Below, in pieces: positions 27,567 through 37,497 of a DNA stretch of 64,000 nucleotides. Below the pieces are notes generated by a model, which saw only the letters and a program-made list of their open reading frames with translations, searched no databases and had not been told where the DNA came from. The position numbers and the translations under genes are program-made. The stretch spans positions 186,001-250,000 of the forward strand of contig NZ_JAGZ01000002.1 of NCBI RefSeq assembly GCF_000526915.1, written 5' to 3'. The stretch comes from Mycobacterium genavense ATCC 51234 (GTDB lineage: Bacteria > Actinomycetota > Actinomycetes > Mycobacteriales > Mycobacteriaceae). Every line of letters starts with the position of its first letter. The first letter of the stretch is position 1.

Positions 27567-30500
27567 GACCGCGGTCCGTCACGCCGCGTCCGGTACTCCT
27601 CGATGGTCATGGTCCACAAGCGGGAGAACGTTCCGGTCGGATTGTCAACGTAGCCAATCGCTTTCACGTAGGGTTCGATGACGTGAACCTTCTGCAGAGG
27701 GGTGACGATGAGAAGTTGCAACCCAAGGGTGGCGAAAAGCTGCAGCGCGTAGCGCGTGGAGACATCCCAACCGCGCCCGAACGCCTCGTCGATGACGGCG
27801 AACCGGAAGTCGCGTGACCGCTCGGCGCCCCACTCGAGCCCGAACTGATAGGCGAGTGACGCCGCGAGGATCGTATAAGCGAGCTTCTCCTTCTGACCGC
27901 CGGACTTTCCGTCCGAATCGCTGTAATGCTCCCATTCCTCATCGGTTTCGGCGTCGCGCTCGGACGCCGAGAAGACGAACCAGTTGCGCACGTCGGTGAC
28001 GCGCCGGGTCCACGTCCTGTCGGATTCGGCGTGGTTGTCGCGGCCCCAGAAGCGCTCAATGATCCGCTTGACGTCTCCGAAGCGCTGCTCGGAGTATTGA
28101 TCGCCGTCGATCGAGTGGCTGTCGTTGGTCAGGTTGCGCAGGTCCGAACGGAATAGCACGATGTCCTGGTTGGTAGTCGCCTCCTTCTCCAGCCGGATGT
28201 AGCGACCCGGGTTGTACGGTACTGCGCCGAGCGCCTCGTTGATGCGATCCACGCGCTCGTCGATCGCCGATGCCTGCCGGTTGAGCCAATTGTTGAAGCC
28301 CGCGAGTTCCTGGATGGCGTTCTTGTTGAGTTGCTCCTTGAACTCGGCCTCGAAACGCGGGAGGTCATCGGTCGCGACACGATCGCGGAACACCAAAAAG
28401 TCCTGGCGTGCCTCGACATTGGCGTCCATGTCCGCGCGAAGCTCGGGCCAGCGACGCAAGACTTCGCTCATGTACTGAGTGAGGTTCAGCGCGTGGCCGT
28501 TGAGTTGGCCGGCGAGGCGTTCGATGCGCCGGTGCAGATCCTCCGACAGCGTTACCTCCGCGGCGGCGCAGTCCGCCGCGCGGACCGGGCGGTTCCTCCC
28601 CAGGCGCTCGTAGAGGGCGGCATACGAGGCGCGGGCGGTGATCAGCTCTTCGTCTGGCTGCGCCGCGACAAACTCATCGTCGCGCCTCTTTCCTTGCTCC
28701 GCTGCCCTTTTCGCCGCTGCAGTGGTGGCGAGCTTGCCGGTGAGCCGTTCGATCAACTCCCCCACGACGTTGGCTTGCGCTTCATTCTCGTCAAGCGCCC
28801 GCGCGATCTCCTCCAGTCGCGAAGAGCCGGCCAGCAAGCGAACGCGTTCGGCGTCATGATCGTTCGCACGCGACTCGGCCTCGTCGACATCAAGGTCGTT
28901 CCAAGAGCGGTATTCCTCAAGCCAGGCAAGGGCTTGCAGCTTTGTCTGCACCGCATCCCGCTGCGCATCGAGCCTAGTCAACTCGGCAGTAGCCGTCGCC
29001 TGCTGTTCTTGCAGCTCGGCGAGTTCGTCGCGAAGCACGGCAATCTTTCGCTCGTTCGCCCAGCCAAGAACCCAGCGACGGGGATCGTCGACGCGGTGCC
29101 GGTCGTCCTTCTCGTGGCGATCACCCGAGCGCACCTGGCCTTCGCGAGTCACGGCGCGGCGCTGGCCGCGAAACTCCTGAAGGCTCAGCGCGCATCGGTA
29201 GTCGGCCCGTTTCGTGAGCTCGTCGGCGACGTACTGATGGAAGGGCCCGTCCTTGACCTCGATGCAGTCAACGAGCCAAAGGCCTTCTTGCCCCGGCGAT
29301 TGCAGCGGAACCCGTTGCCTGGCAACCCTTTCGTAGACGAGCTTGGCTCCGATCGCCTCACCGCCGCGGCCATGGAACGTGAGCCTTCGGCCGTTCACCC
29401 AACCGGCCACGGCGTCGTAGTGCTGTTGCGGCACCAGCAGCGACAGAGCGAACCCTCGCAGCACCCGCTCCGCGGCGCCCCGCCACTCGGCGTGTTCGTC
29501 GGTGACGTCAAGCAGTTCTCCGGCATAAGGTAAGGTCGTCCGGCGTCAGCCCGAGGGCCGCACACAGCTCCGCACGCACCTCGAACTGCTCGACGGGCAG
29601 GTTGCTGGTGCGTTGCTCCAGGCTCGTGAGTTTCTCGGAAATGATGCCGCACTGCCGCCCGAACTCCCTCTCCCGTCCGATCGCGTCGGCCGTGGCCATG
29701 TCGAGGGTCCGCTTCTCCCCGGCTAGTCGCGACCGCTCGGTGGGGGCCAAAGCAGCCAGTGCCGCGAAGTCATCGCTGCCGATGACTGGCTCCAACCCGG
29801 CATCGGTGACGGCGGCGTCGAATCGCGTCCGGGCGTGATGACGACTCTGGGCGTGGGCACGGGCCTCGCCCGCTAGGCGCTCCAGCTCGCCGATGCGGTC
29901 CCCGCCGGCCTTGGCGCGCTCCTCGATGAGGGAGTCGCGTTCGTCCTTTAGCCTCTGTTCCTTGGCCTTCGCGGCGTCCTGCTCCTGCCACAAGCGCGAG
30001 CCTTCAGCCTCCAGTTCGGCGATCTCGTCGGCGAGCAAACCGGAGCGCAGCTCGGCGATGAACAGCCGAACGGCCGATCGCTCGCGCTGTAACGACTCAC
30101 GCTCGTCGAGCCCAGCGTCGTACTTTGCCGCGGCCGCCGCGACGGGCTCGAGCGCTTCGAGCTGCTCTCTCGCCCGTTTGACGGCGTCGTGGGCTTTGGT
30201 CAGGTCGTCGAAGTGGGCGATAATGTCGCGAACCCGCCCGGTGGAGTCGCTGGGCTCGAGCATGTGGTCGCGCACGAAGTCGTCAAGGTTTCCGACCGAC
30301 TTCATCGAGACGGTCTGGTGGAACAGCTCGAGCGCTTGGTCGGATCGGATTCCCAGCAGGCGACGCAACGACGTTGCGTACTAGGGGAACTCGTCGAAGA
30401 TCTCGGCTCCGGTAGCGCGCAGCCTCTTGCGGAGGTCGCGCAGGTCCGTGCCGAAGTCGGCGAAATCCGTTGCGATCGAGAGCGCTTTCGTCGCGGTGAG

Positions 30501-30961
30501 GAAAAGCGGTAGGGCTGGCCCGTGCTCTCGCGCTGCTGGAACACCTGGGCCAAGGTGACGGTCTCGTCGTATCCGTGGTTGACGAAGACCCCGAGGACAA
30601 CCGAGTAGGTCCGCTTGTTCTCGCGCAGCCCCTTGGCACGCGAGCGCCCGGTGACCTCGTTTCGCTCGGACTTGTAATGGCCTTCGACGTAGGAGCGCAG
30701 GGTGCGTTCCTTGGCGTCGGCGCCCGCGGCCCTGTTGTAGGCGGCCTTGTGCGACGGCATCAGCAACGTGGTGAGCGCGTCGACAATCGTCGACTTGCCG
30801 GAGCCGATATCCCCGGTGAGCAGGGCGGTTTCGGTGTCGGGAGTCAGACGCCAAACCTGGGAGTCGAACGTGCCCCAGTTGAATACTTCGGTGTACTGAA
30901 GCCGGTAACCGGCCCTTGGGGTATCGCTGAGCCCGACCATCGAGAACAGTCCGTCAGTCAT
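27563..30961 (-). pseudogene. jetC: Wadjet JetC SMC-like ATPase, three lesions
   Basis: About 1,130 codons from ATG 30961. Walker A is LLTGDIGSGKSTIVDALTTLL; long coiled coils follow; the signature SDGKSGGQKEKLAYTILAAS and Walker B FRFAVIDEAFGRG lie near the C-terminus. A one-base shift near 30510 separates QQRESTGQPYR from FFLTATKALSIATDF; TAG at 30381-30383 interrupts AEIFDEFP-YATSLRRLLGIRSD; a further shift near 29529 separates GLTPDDL from PYAGELLDVTDEH. JetC is the loop-extruding motor that senses small circular plasmids. It cannot be made whole here. Its start overlaps jetB by eight bases. Confidence 0.88.
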
Positions 30962-31541
30962 CACTGGCCACCGCTCCTGCATACTCTCGCAACTTGGTCG
31001 CGAAATCCGAAAGTGTCTGGGCGTCAACGTATGCCTTGAGGATGCGCCGCACTTCCCAATGGTCGCTTTGACCGCGGAGCTGCCGCAAAAACCCGAGTTC
31101 TACGGCCTTCCTGATGGTCGTCTCCGCCTGGTCCACGACTCGTGCGTCGTTCGTGGACTCGGCCTGGAAGAGTCGCAACATCTCGACGATCTGGTCAGTG
31201 GTCAGGACCAGTCGGCCGTCACCGCCGGTCGTCTCGAACTCGACGAGTCGCTTGCGCAGTAATACCAGCAGCAGGCTGACGTTGTAGGTCAGTGCCCGCC
31301 TGCGCACCAGGCGCGGGAGCGCCTCCTGCGCATCTTGGCCTTCGTCCTCAGGTCGGGATCGAAGATTCGCGTAGCCTTCGGCGTCGTCCACGACGACGTC
31401 GACCCCGATGGTGCCGAAATGGTCGCGCACACCGGCGCCGAGGCGTTCCAGCGTCGACCAGGTGTCTTCGTCAGACTCGCGGTAGACCACGCCCTGCATC
31501 AACCGGATGATCGAGCTGGCGACAGCATGCTCGCTGCTCAT
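30954..31541 (-). CDS. jetB: Wadjet JetB, MksE-like subunit (DUF4194)
   Basis: 195 residues, MSSEHAVASSIIRLMQGVVYRESDEDTW at the start. RRRALTYNVSLLLVLLRKRLVEFE and MLRLFQAESTNDARVVDQAETTIRKAVELGFLRQL form the winged-helix domains of the KITE-type dimer that bridges the JetA kleisin and the JetC heads. Its start and stop overlap jetA and jetC, as in a tight operon. It is the only subunit of the system with an intact frame, and should be functionless alone. Confidence 0.87.
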   Translation of the reverse strand: MSSEHAVASSIIRLMQGVVYRESDEDTWSTLERLGAGVRDHFGTIGVDVVVDDAEGYANLRSRPEDEGQDAQEALPRLVRRRALTYNVSLLLVLLRKRLVEFETTGGDGRLVLTTDQIVEMLRLFQAESTNDARVVDQAETTIRKAVELGFLRQLRGQSDHWEVRRILKAYVDAQTLSDFATKLREYAGAVASDD

Positions 31542-32979
31542 CGACGCCTCACCGTGACTTTCGGCAGCCTCGCCCTCTTAGTGGCATCCACGTCGGCGGG
31601 GTCGGAGTACTCCAGGAACGTCTCGTCGGTGTCATCCATCTCGACCGCCATGTCTTCGTCATTGAGCGCGAGGTAGCCGACGATCTCCGCCGCGCCCTGC
31701 TCGATGGGGTGCATCGCGACGACATCGGCCAGCAGCGCCGAGGAGTTCTCGGGCAGGACGGTGCGGATGACCTCGGCCAGGCGAGCCTGGTCGATGAACG
31801 TCTGAGCGAACAGCAGCTCGGCGTCGACCTCCTCGGTCGCCTCTGCGATCCGACTCTCAACCGCCACCGCCACGGGTGGTTGGTAGAGCGGGCGCTCGAA
31901 CTGCAGCGCGATCTCGATGCCCGGCAGATCGACCTCGAGCCCGAAGTTCCGGGGATTGTCACGGAGCTCAAGAGCGACACCCTCCACGGCCCGGACCAGG
32001 TCGAGGACGCGCCGGTTCTCCAGCCAGACCTGGTCGTCGAGAAAGCGTCGCAGTTGTTCGGAAATCCGGCGGACTGTGCGCTGTGCCCGTTCGGCAGCTT
32101 CAGACCAGTCGTGGTGGATGCCGCGAATGCGGTGATCGGGCTCGATCGTGTCGAGAGCTGACACCCTGGTGAGCAACTCGGCAGTTCGGCCTGGCGTGAC
32201 TCGGAGACCAGGAAGTCGTAGAACGCCTGGAAGCTACGCCCCTGATCGGAACCGGCGATCTCGGAGCGGCTTCCGACCAACTCGGCGAGCAGTTCGCCTT
32301 TGCAGCCGTCCCATGCCGCGATCTTTTCTCGCGCGGCGCGGTCCAGGAGCCGGAAGTTCTGTTCAACCTCTCGAAAGTCCGAGAGCAGTTCCCGGGCGGT
32401 GGTAGCGAGCTGTTGGTAGCGGTCGCGGACCCCGGTCGCGTCGAGCACCGTGATGACGCCGGCTTCGACGGCCGCGATCTCGGCGTCAAGTTCGTCGCGG
32501 CGGCGGCGTAGTTCGGTCAGCCGGACGTCGGGTTCGGCTTCGGTTCCGTGCACGATCTGGCGGAGCAGCTCGACCACGGTATGCAACCTGGACTCCGTTC
32601 CCACGAAGGACCTGCCCTTGAGGGCAATGACCCACGCGTAGGCCTTCTCGAATGCTGGGGTGACCTCGTAGTGAACTTCGTCGTCGCCGGGCGGATAGAA
32701 CCGCCGCAGATAGGCGACGTCGGTGGCCGCCCAGTCTTCCAGATAGGACCGCGCGTCCTTCGGAAACCGTTCCTCCCCGCTCTCGGTGGAGATCTCGGTG
32801 TTCAGCGCGTGCAGGTGGTCGTCCAACCCCGCCGCGACCTCGCTTGCCGGGCAGGCGCCGCGGTTGCCCTCGACGAAAAACTCCCCGAGGAAGGCCAGGA
32901 TCAGCGCGGAATTGCCGGCGCGCAGCAGCCGCCATGCGGGGTGTCGTTCCCGCAGCGCGTCGATCGCCGCGTAATCCAC
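31538..32979 (-). pseudogene. jetA: Wadjet JetA kleisin-like subunit (DUF3375), frameshifted
   Basis: A GTG at 32979 opens VDYAAIDALRERHPAWRLLRAGNSALILAFL, the DUF3375 N-terminus. The frame holds RSYLEDWAATDVAYLRRFYPPGDDEVHYEVT and SFVGTESRLHTVVELLRQIVHGT. One base is missing near 32180, after SESRQAEL; the other frame resumes ELLTRVSALDTIEPDHRIRGIHHDW and runs to PKVTVRRR. Full length would be about 480 residues, normal for JetA, which clamps the JetC heads. First gene of the jetABCD operon. Confidence 0.87.
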
Positions 32980-33061
32980 GAGGCAAGCGTAAGGAATCCG
33001 ACCGACAGATCCGGGTCCACTCGCGGGGAATACCCGGCGCTCGATGTGAGATCGTCAGAAA

Positions 33062-33081
33062 ATGTTGGAAAAAACCAACAT
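33062..33081. promoter_or_regulatory. Inverted repeat upstream of hipB
   Basis: ATGTTGG-AAAAAA-CCAACAT, seven-base perfect arms around six A, 66 bases before the hipB ATG and 83 bases from the divergent jetA start. HipB antitoxins bind palindromes of this span to repress their own operon. It could serve both genes. Confidence 0.5.
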
Positions 33082-33147
33082 CAGGACCACTCGGGAACAA
33101 TGTGATGATTTCTTGCCATCAGCATCTCTGGCGACTAATGTGAGTAA

Positions 33148-33398
33148 ATGGCAACATCTGGCGGTTATGAGATGACGCGCGCTCAGCTTCCGCACTCGGG
33201 CGTGCGCTCCGCGCTGCGCGTCAGGCCCAAGGACTGACTCAGAGCGAACTCGCCGAGCGATCCCGAACCAACCGATTCTCCATCGCCCAACTGGAAACCG
33301 GCGAGGCCACCAAGGCCATCGAGAAGCTGTTCGACACGCTCGCCGCACTTGATCTCGAACTGGTGGTCCGCCCTCGCCAAGGCTTGAAAACCCGATGA
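33148..33398 (+). pseudogene. hipB: HipB-like antitoxin, frameshifted
   Basis: ATG 33148 gives MATSGGYEMTRAQL; a base is lost near 33189, and the next frame continues SALGRALRAARQAQGLTQSELAERSRTNRFSIAQLETGEATKAIEKLFDTLAALDLELVV (in parts), a Cro/HipB helix-turn-helix. In the written frame a TGA ends the protein after about 29 residues. HipB neutralises the HipA kinase and represses the operon. Its stop overlaps the hipA ATG. Confidence 0.8.
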
Positions 33399-34792
33399 GC
33401 CTCGATATTTGGCTGCACGGAATACTCACCGCACGCGCCACCCTAAAATCCGCGGGACGCAAGATCGTGATCGAGTACACCGACGACGGGCGCCTCGACT
33501 ATGGCGGCGGTGCGCCCATCCTGTCCTGCTCCCTACCCTCGATCCCGGGACCGAACGCACCCTCAGTCTCACGCTCCTTCCTGGAAGGATTGCTTCCGGA
33601 AGGGCACGCGTTACAGCACGCCGCCGCACGCCTGCGAGGCGTGGAACTCGACCTGGCCGGCGCTCCCGCAACCCCTTCAGATGTCATTGCACTCCTGGCC
33701 GAATACGGGCGGGAATGTGCTGGGGCAGTAGTTGTGGTGCCTTCCGGAGAAGGGTTGCCGACCGAGGGGCATTTGTCATCTCCGTTGAGCGAGCAGGAAC
33801 TTGCCGACCTCATCCAGAATCTGCCGACGAGACCTCTCGGTGCCGACCCGGCAGGGGAATCCGGATGTCACTGCCGGGCGCCCAGGACAAACTGCTGCTG
33901 ACCCGCGTGAACGGGCGGTGGTGCGTGCCCGTCGATGGCTAACCCTCGACCCACATCATCAAGCCCACCACCGTGTGGCCCCACAGTGCCGAGAACGAGG
34001 CACTAGTGCTCGCCCTGTCCCGGAAATGCGGCCTGTCAGATAACGCAGGGTGGGTCGAGCGAATCGGCGATGCGACCGCACTCGTTGCCGAGCGCTATGA
34101 CCGGACCGTCAAGGGCGACGGAACAATACACCGCCTGCACCAGGAGGACATGTGTCAGGCCGTCGGGCTCCGCCCGAAAGACAAGTACCTGATCGGTCGG
34201 CCCTCCGAACGCATGGCCCGCGTGCTTCGGGAATTCGCCGACTCCCCACATCAGGAAATCATGAACATCTTCAAGCAGGTCGCATTCCGCGCGGTCGTCG
34301 GCGACGAGGACGGCCACGGCAAGAACTACTCACTGATGCTCCATGACGGAGTGGTCCTGATGTCGCCCCTATACGACTCGCCCTGCACGCTGGAATACCC
34401 CGAGCTATCAGGGACCATGGGCGCCAAGATCGGTGCCCGACAATCGCTCGCCAAAGTGGATCGGCAGGCGCTTCTCGACGAGGCGAAGGCCATGGGCCTC
34501 ACCGCTCGCGTGGCCGAGCAGACGCTCGACGAACTCTCAACGAACGTCCGCGCAGGCATCCAGATCAACGAACGTCCGCGCAGGCATCCAGAGCCTGCCC
34601 AGTGACATCACCGAAGGCTGGCCGTCCGAACGCTTAATTGAGACGGTGACGGCGCGATTGCACAGACTCGAAACCGAACAGCCGCTCGGCGGCGTCAGAC
34701 AATCATCCCGACCGAGCCGAACGCTGGATGCGATCACCGCCAACAAGCGCGGTGCCACCCCCGCCCGCCGAGGAACGACATCGACGCCGTGA
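33395..34792 (+). pseudogene. hipA: HipA-like Ser/Thr kinase toxin, three lesions
   Basis: MSLDIWLHGILTARATLKSAGRK opens the N-terminal subdomain, with FLEGLLPEG. A shift near 33855 precedes RMSLPGAQDKLLLTRVNGRW; a TAA at 33940-33942 interrupts VPVDG-PSTHIIKP; the kinase core then reads FKQVAFRAVVGDEDGHGKNYSLMLHDG with the catalytic Asp. A 28-base tandem duplication at 34537-34592 shifts the last stretch; without it the frame gives VRAGIQSLPSDITEGWPSERLIETVTARL to the stop at 34790. HipA phosphorylates a tRNA synthetase to cause dormancy. Both partners are dead, consistent with joint decay. Confidence 0.85.
34537..34592 (+). repeat. Exact 28-base tandem duplication in hipA
   Basis: The 28 bases 34537-34564 are repeated without change at 34565-34592. 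Since 28 is not a multiple of three, the duplication itself shifts the hipA frame. Removing one copy restores the expected C-terminus. Confidence 0.95.
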
Positions 34793-35277
34793 GTCGACCG
34801 GAACGGCCGGGCGAGACGAGTCGCCGTGTGATCGAGGTCGCCCGAGGCTACGGGCTGTCCCGGTACTGGGTACACCAACTGGTCAATCTCTACTACGTTG
34901 AGGGGCCCGCCGCCTTCGAGTCGCACTCCCGACGCCCACACCACCACCGCCACGTGGTCAGCGCCGAGGTCGAAGACAAGATCGTGGGGCTGCGCAAGTC
35001 GCTATCCAGACGCGGCTACGACGCCGGCGCAGGCACCATCGCCGAACACTTGACCCGCGACCCGACCATCACGAATGTTCCTGCCATATCCACCATTTGG
35101 TGCATCCTGCACAAACGTGGATTCGTCACACCCGAACCCCACAAGCGCCCCCGCTCGGCCTGGAAACGCTTTGCCGCCGACCTCGACGACCACTCCCGCC
35201 TGCTGCTGGCCAGCCGCGACTACCAACCCCGCGGCGTCAAATGCGGAAACAGCCCCGAAAACAGGCTCAAGGTGTAA
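34789..35277 (+). pseudogene. IS481-family transposase remnant, internally deleted
   Basis: 162 codons from GTG 34789, overlapping the hipA stop. The helix-turn-helix half (VIEVARGYGLSRYWVHQLVNLYYVEGPAAFESHSRRP ... ISTIWCILHKRGFVTPEPHKRPRSAWKRFAAD) is normal for IS481. It then jumps to LDDHSRLLLAS, skipping the segment with the first catalytic Asp, and from there to RDYQPRGVKCGNSPE near the C-terminus, skipping the last catalytic residue. At least two deletions are needed. No left terminal repeat is seen. It cannot transpose. Confidence 0.75.
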
Positions 35278-35280
35278 ACG

Positions 35281-35317
35281 ATGTCTCGGGACACCTGTCA
35301 ACGATGTCCCGAGACAT
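35281..35317. repeat. Inverted repeat at the right end of the IS481 remnant
   Basis: ATGTCTCGGGACA (35281-35293) and TGTCCCGAGACAT (35305-35317) are perfect complements over 13 bases with an 11-base loop, ending nine bases before the tRNA gene. ACGATGTC also occurs twice in direct orientation. The sequence resembles IS481-type ends (TGTC...ACGATGTCCCG), and may act as a terminator too. Confidence 0.6.
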
Positions 35318-35325
35318 GACACTAG

Positions 35326-35399
35326 TAGCGGGGACAGGATTCGAACCTGCGACCTCTGGGTTATGAGCCCAGCGAGCTACCGAGCTGCTCCACCCCGCG
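35326..35399 (-). tRNA. Initiator tRNA-Met (CAU)
   Basis: On the minus strand the 74 bases fold as a cloverleaf: acceptor CGCGGGG / CCCCGCT, D-arm with AGCTCGGTAGCT, anticodon stem CTGGG-CTCATAA-CCCAG and T-arm GCAGG-TTCGAAT-CCTGT. The anticodon is CAT. A mismatch at position 1-72 and the three G-C pairs at the base of the anticodon stem are hallmarks of the initiator. CCA is not encoded. Its 3' end faces the Wadjet/hipBA/mce island, so it may have been an integration site. Confidence 0.95.
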
Positions 35400-35484
35400 T
35401 CGGTAAATGCAAGGTTACCGAACCGGTGTCGAGGCGACCAAATCGCGGGCTCAGCAGGGGTGACTCCGTTGATCAGTGCCTACC

Positions 35485-36012
35485 TCAATGGGAAGGCGGG
35501 TTCAGCCCGTATCGGTGCGCGATGTCGTCCATCCAGGCCGACGAACCATAGATCAGCCCGTACTTGTCGGCGAGTTCGCCGAACTCGGGCAGCTCGTGCA
35601 GGGGCCTGCCCCCGGGGTCATCGGCGTGCTCGACGAGCAGCTCACCGAGTTCCCGGAAGTAATTCTTGAACCCGCCCGGGGTGATGATCTCGACGATGCG
35701 GCCCGGCTCGCTGCCGGCGTTCCACATCGCGTGCATCTACCCGCGCGGTTTGGTGATGTAGCCACCGGGGCCGAGCACCACCTCGCTGTCGTCGGAGCGG
35801 AAGCCGATCTCACCGGCCAGCACGATCGAATGCTCGTCTTCGCGGGTGTGCCGGTGCGCCGCGGTGAGCAACCCGACCTCGAACGGATGCTCCACGATGG
35901 ACACCTCCCCGCCGTTGGTCTTGCCGGACAGTTTGAACACCGCCCCGAAACCCGGGAGCGCCACGACCTCGCCCTCCCCCGGCCGCACCACCGTCACACC
36001 GATCTGGTTCAT
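35485..36012 (-). pseudogene. Cupin-domain protein with internal stop
   Basis: GAGGAAGG precedes ATG 36012. MNQIGVTVVRPGEGEVV leads to a cupin barrel with AAHRHTREDEHSIVLAGEIGF (metal-binding His-x-His and Glu) and GPGGYITKPRG. A TAG at 35737-35739 then interrupts KPRG-MHAMWNAGSEPGRIVEII, which carries the second cupin motif; the frame continues to LNPPSH. Whole length would be about 175 residues. It is the last gene of the HD-domain / nitroreductase / cupin group. Confidence 0.85.
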
Positions 36013-36056
36013 CTGGCCCACCTTCCTCGGTATACCCTTGCGCCGCAATGCCCGGT

Positions 36057-36727
36057 TCAGTGCGGCGGCCAGAGTGGTTGCGGCACTTCGATTCCGAATG
36101 GCTTGCCCCATTCGTTTCGCGATGAAACCTCGTGCACGGGATGGCGATTGGCCGCCACGCCCCACTTGCCCAGCGGGTAGCCGAGGGCCAACATCGCCGA
36201 CATTTTCCAGCCCTCCTCGACCGGTACGCCCAACAGCTGGTTGACCTCGTCCTCGAAGTTGCGGAGCACCATCGTCATCACCCCGCCGACGCCCTCTGCC
36301 CGGGCGGCGAGCAACGCACTCCAAATCGCGGGATAGATGTTGGCGCCCCCGAGGTCGTCGATGGCAAAAAACGAAAAGGAGCAACGGAATTTCTTCGAAA
36401 TAATCTGCCAGGTAGTCGCCCGAACTTTTCAGCCGGCGCATCGTGCCGGCGTGCGCGGCCGGGTCCGCACCGGAAGCCGTCGCGACCATCGGTCCCGTCC
36501 CCGACTTGAACTTGTCGTATTCCAGCGCGGGCCCGTCGGAACAAGCCGGCGAGCTCACGGATCAGTTCGCGATCGTCGACGGCCAGGAAGTGCCAGCGTT
36601 GGGTGTTACCTCCATCGGGAGCGCGAACGGCCGCGTTGAGAATGCGGGCCTGCGTGTCCAGCGGAATCGGATCCGGCCGCAGCCGGCGCATCATCCGGGT
36701 GGTGTAAAGGCCTTCATAAAGGTCCAT
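36057..36727 (-). pseudogene. Nitroreductase-family flavoprotein, two frameshifts
   Basis: MDLYEGLYTTRMMRRLRPDPIPLDTQARILNAAVRAPDGGN begins a normal FMN-binding nitroreductase. Near 36540 the frame changes before PALEYDKFKSGTGP; at 36366-36371 a run of six T (minus strand) instead of five breaks LLLFVF-AIDDLGGANIYPAIW. The third piece, LLAARAEGVGGVMTMVLRNFEDEVNQLLGVPVEEG, with the usual GYPLGKWG, runs to PQPLWPPH. About 220 residues in all. It lies 16 bases after the HD-domain gene. Confidence 0.85.
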
Positions 36728-36743
36728 GTCGCCATTCCCACCG

Positions 36744-37392
36744 TTACTCGGGCCAGTTGTTGGACAAGATGACGTCGACGAAGTCGTCGCGGACGAACGC
36801 CGGGTCGAAGTGCGCGAGCACGTCGTCATTCAGTGCCGAAGGTGCTGTGCGGGTGATGCTTCATGCCGTCGTTGAACGCAGTCAGGATGCGCCGCTTGAA
36901 ATTCGGACGCGGATGAGCCGCGGTGACCGCATCCAGAGCCTCGGGAGACAGCTCGTCGCGCTCGATGCCCAACACGTCGGTTTCGACCCCGGCGGTCACC
37001 AAGGCGACTTCGGGTGCCAGGAATTCGGGGATGCCGGGAGTGGTTTGCAACGCGATGCTCAACCACACCTTGTCGGCGTCGGACCGATCGACGTCGTGCT
37101 CCAGCAGGAACGGCCGTGCCGCGTTGGCGCCGTCGACCTCGAAGCGCAGCATCGAGGTGCGGTAGCGCGCGGTGAGGCCGATGTCGTGGAACATCGCCCC
37201 CGCGTACAGCAGCTCCAGGTTGGGTTTCAGTCCGCGCCGGCGTCCCTGCAGGGCACCGAACAGGAAAACCCGGCGCGAGTGGTCGAAGAGCAAGTCGTCT
37301 TCGGCATCGCGGATGTGCGCCGTGATCTCGCGCACCAGTTCAGTGTCGGGGATCGCGATGCCGGCAATGGTGTCCATCACCTGAATATCCAT
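36744..37392 (-). pseudogene. HD-domain protein, frameshifted near the end
   Basis: GAGGAGGT stands before ATG 37392. MDIQVMDTIAGIAIPDTELVREI leads to FDHSRRVFLFGALQG and AGAMFHDIGLTARY (metal-binding His-Asp), a fold shared with cyanamide hydratases and phosphohydrolases. At about 36838 one base is missing after HPHSTFG; the remaining frame gives LNDDVLAHFDPAFVRDDFVDVILSNNWPE to TAA at 36744. The broken part is short, so some activity might survive. First gene of the group divergent from the AraC regulator. Confidence 0.82.
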
Positions 37393-37497
37393 GATCTGAC
37401 CTCCTCGTTGGCGTTGGTTGTCAGTTTGCGGGGACACGGGCGGACCGACCCTTGTGGTTCCCGACGTCTTTGCCACAGAAAGCGACACAATGGTTTG

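Noticed and set aside
35281..35317. Attachment site (att) for a phage or integrative element next to the tRNA
   Set aside because: The inverted repeat resembles an IS481 end, does not duplicate the tRNA 3' end, and no integrase gene is present.
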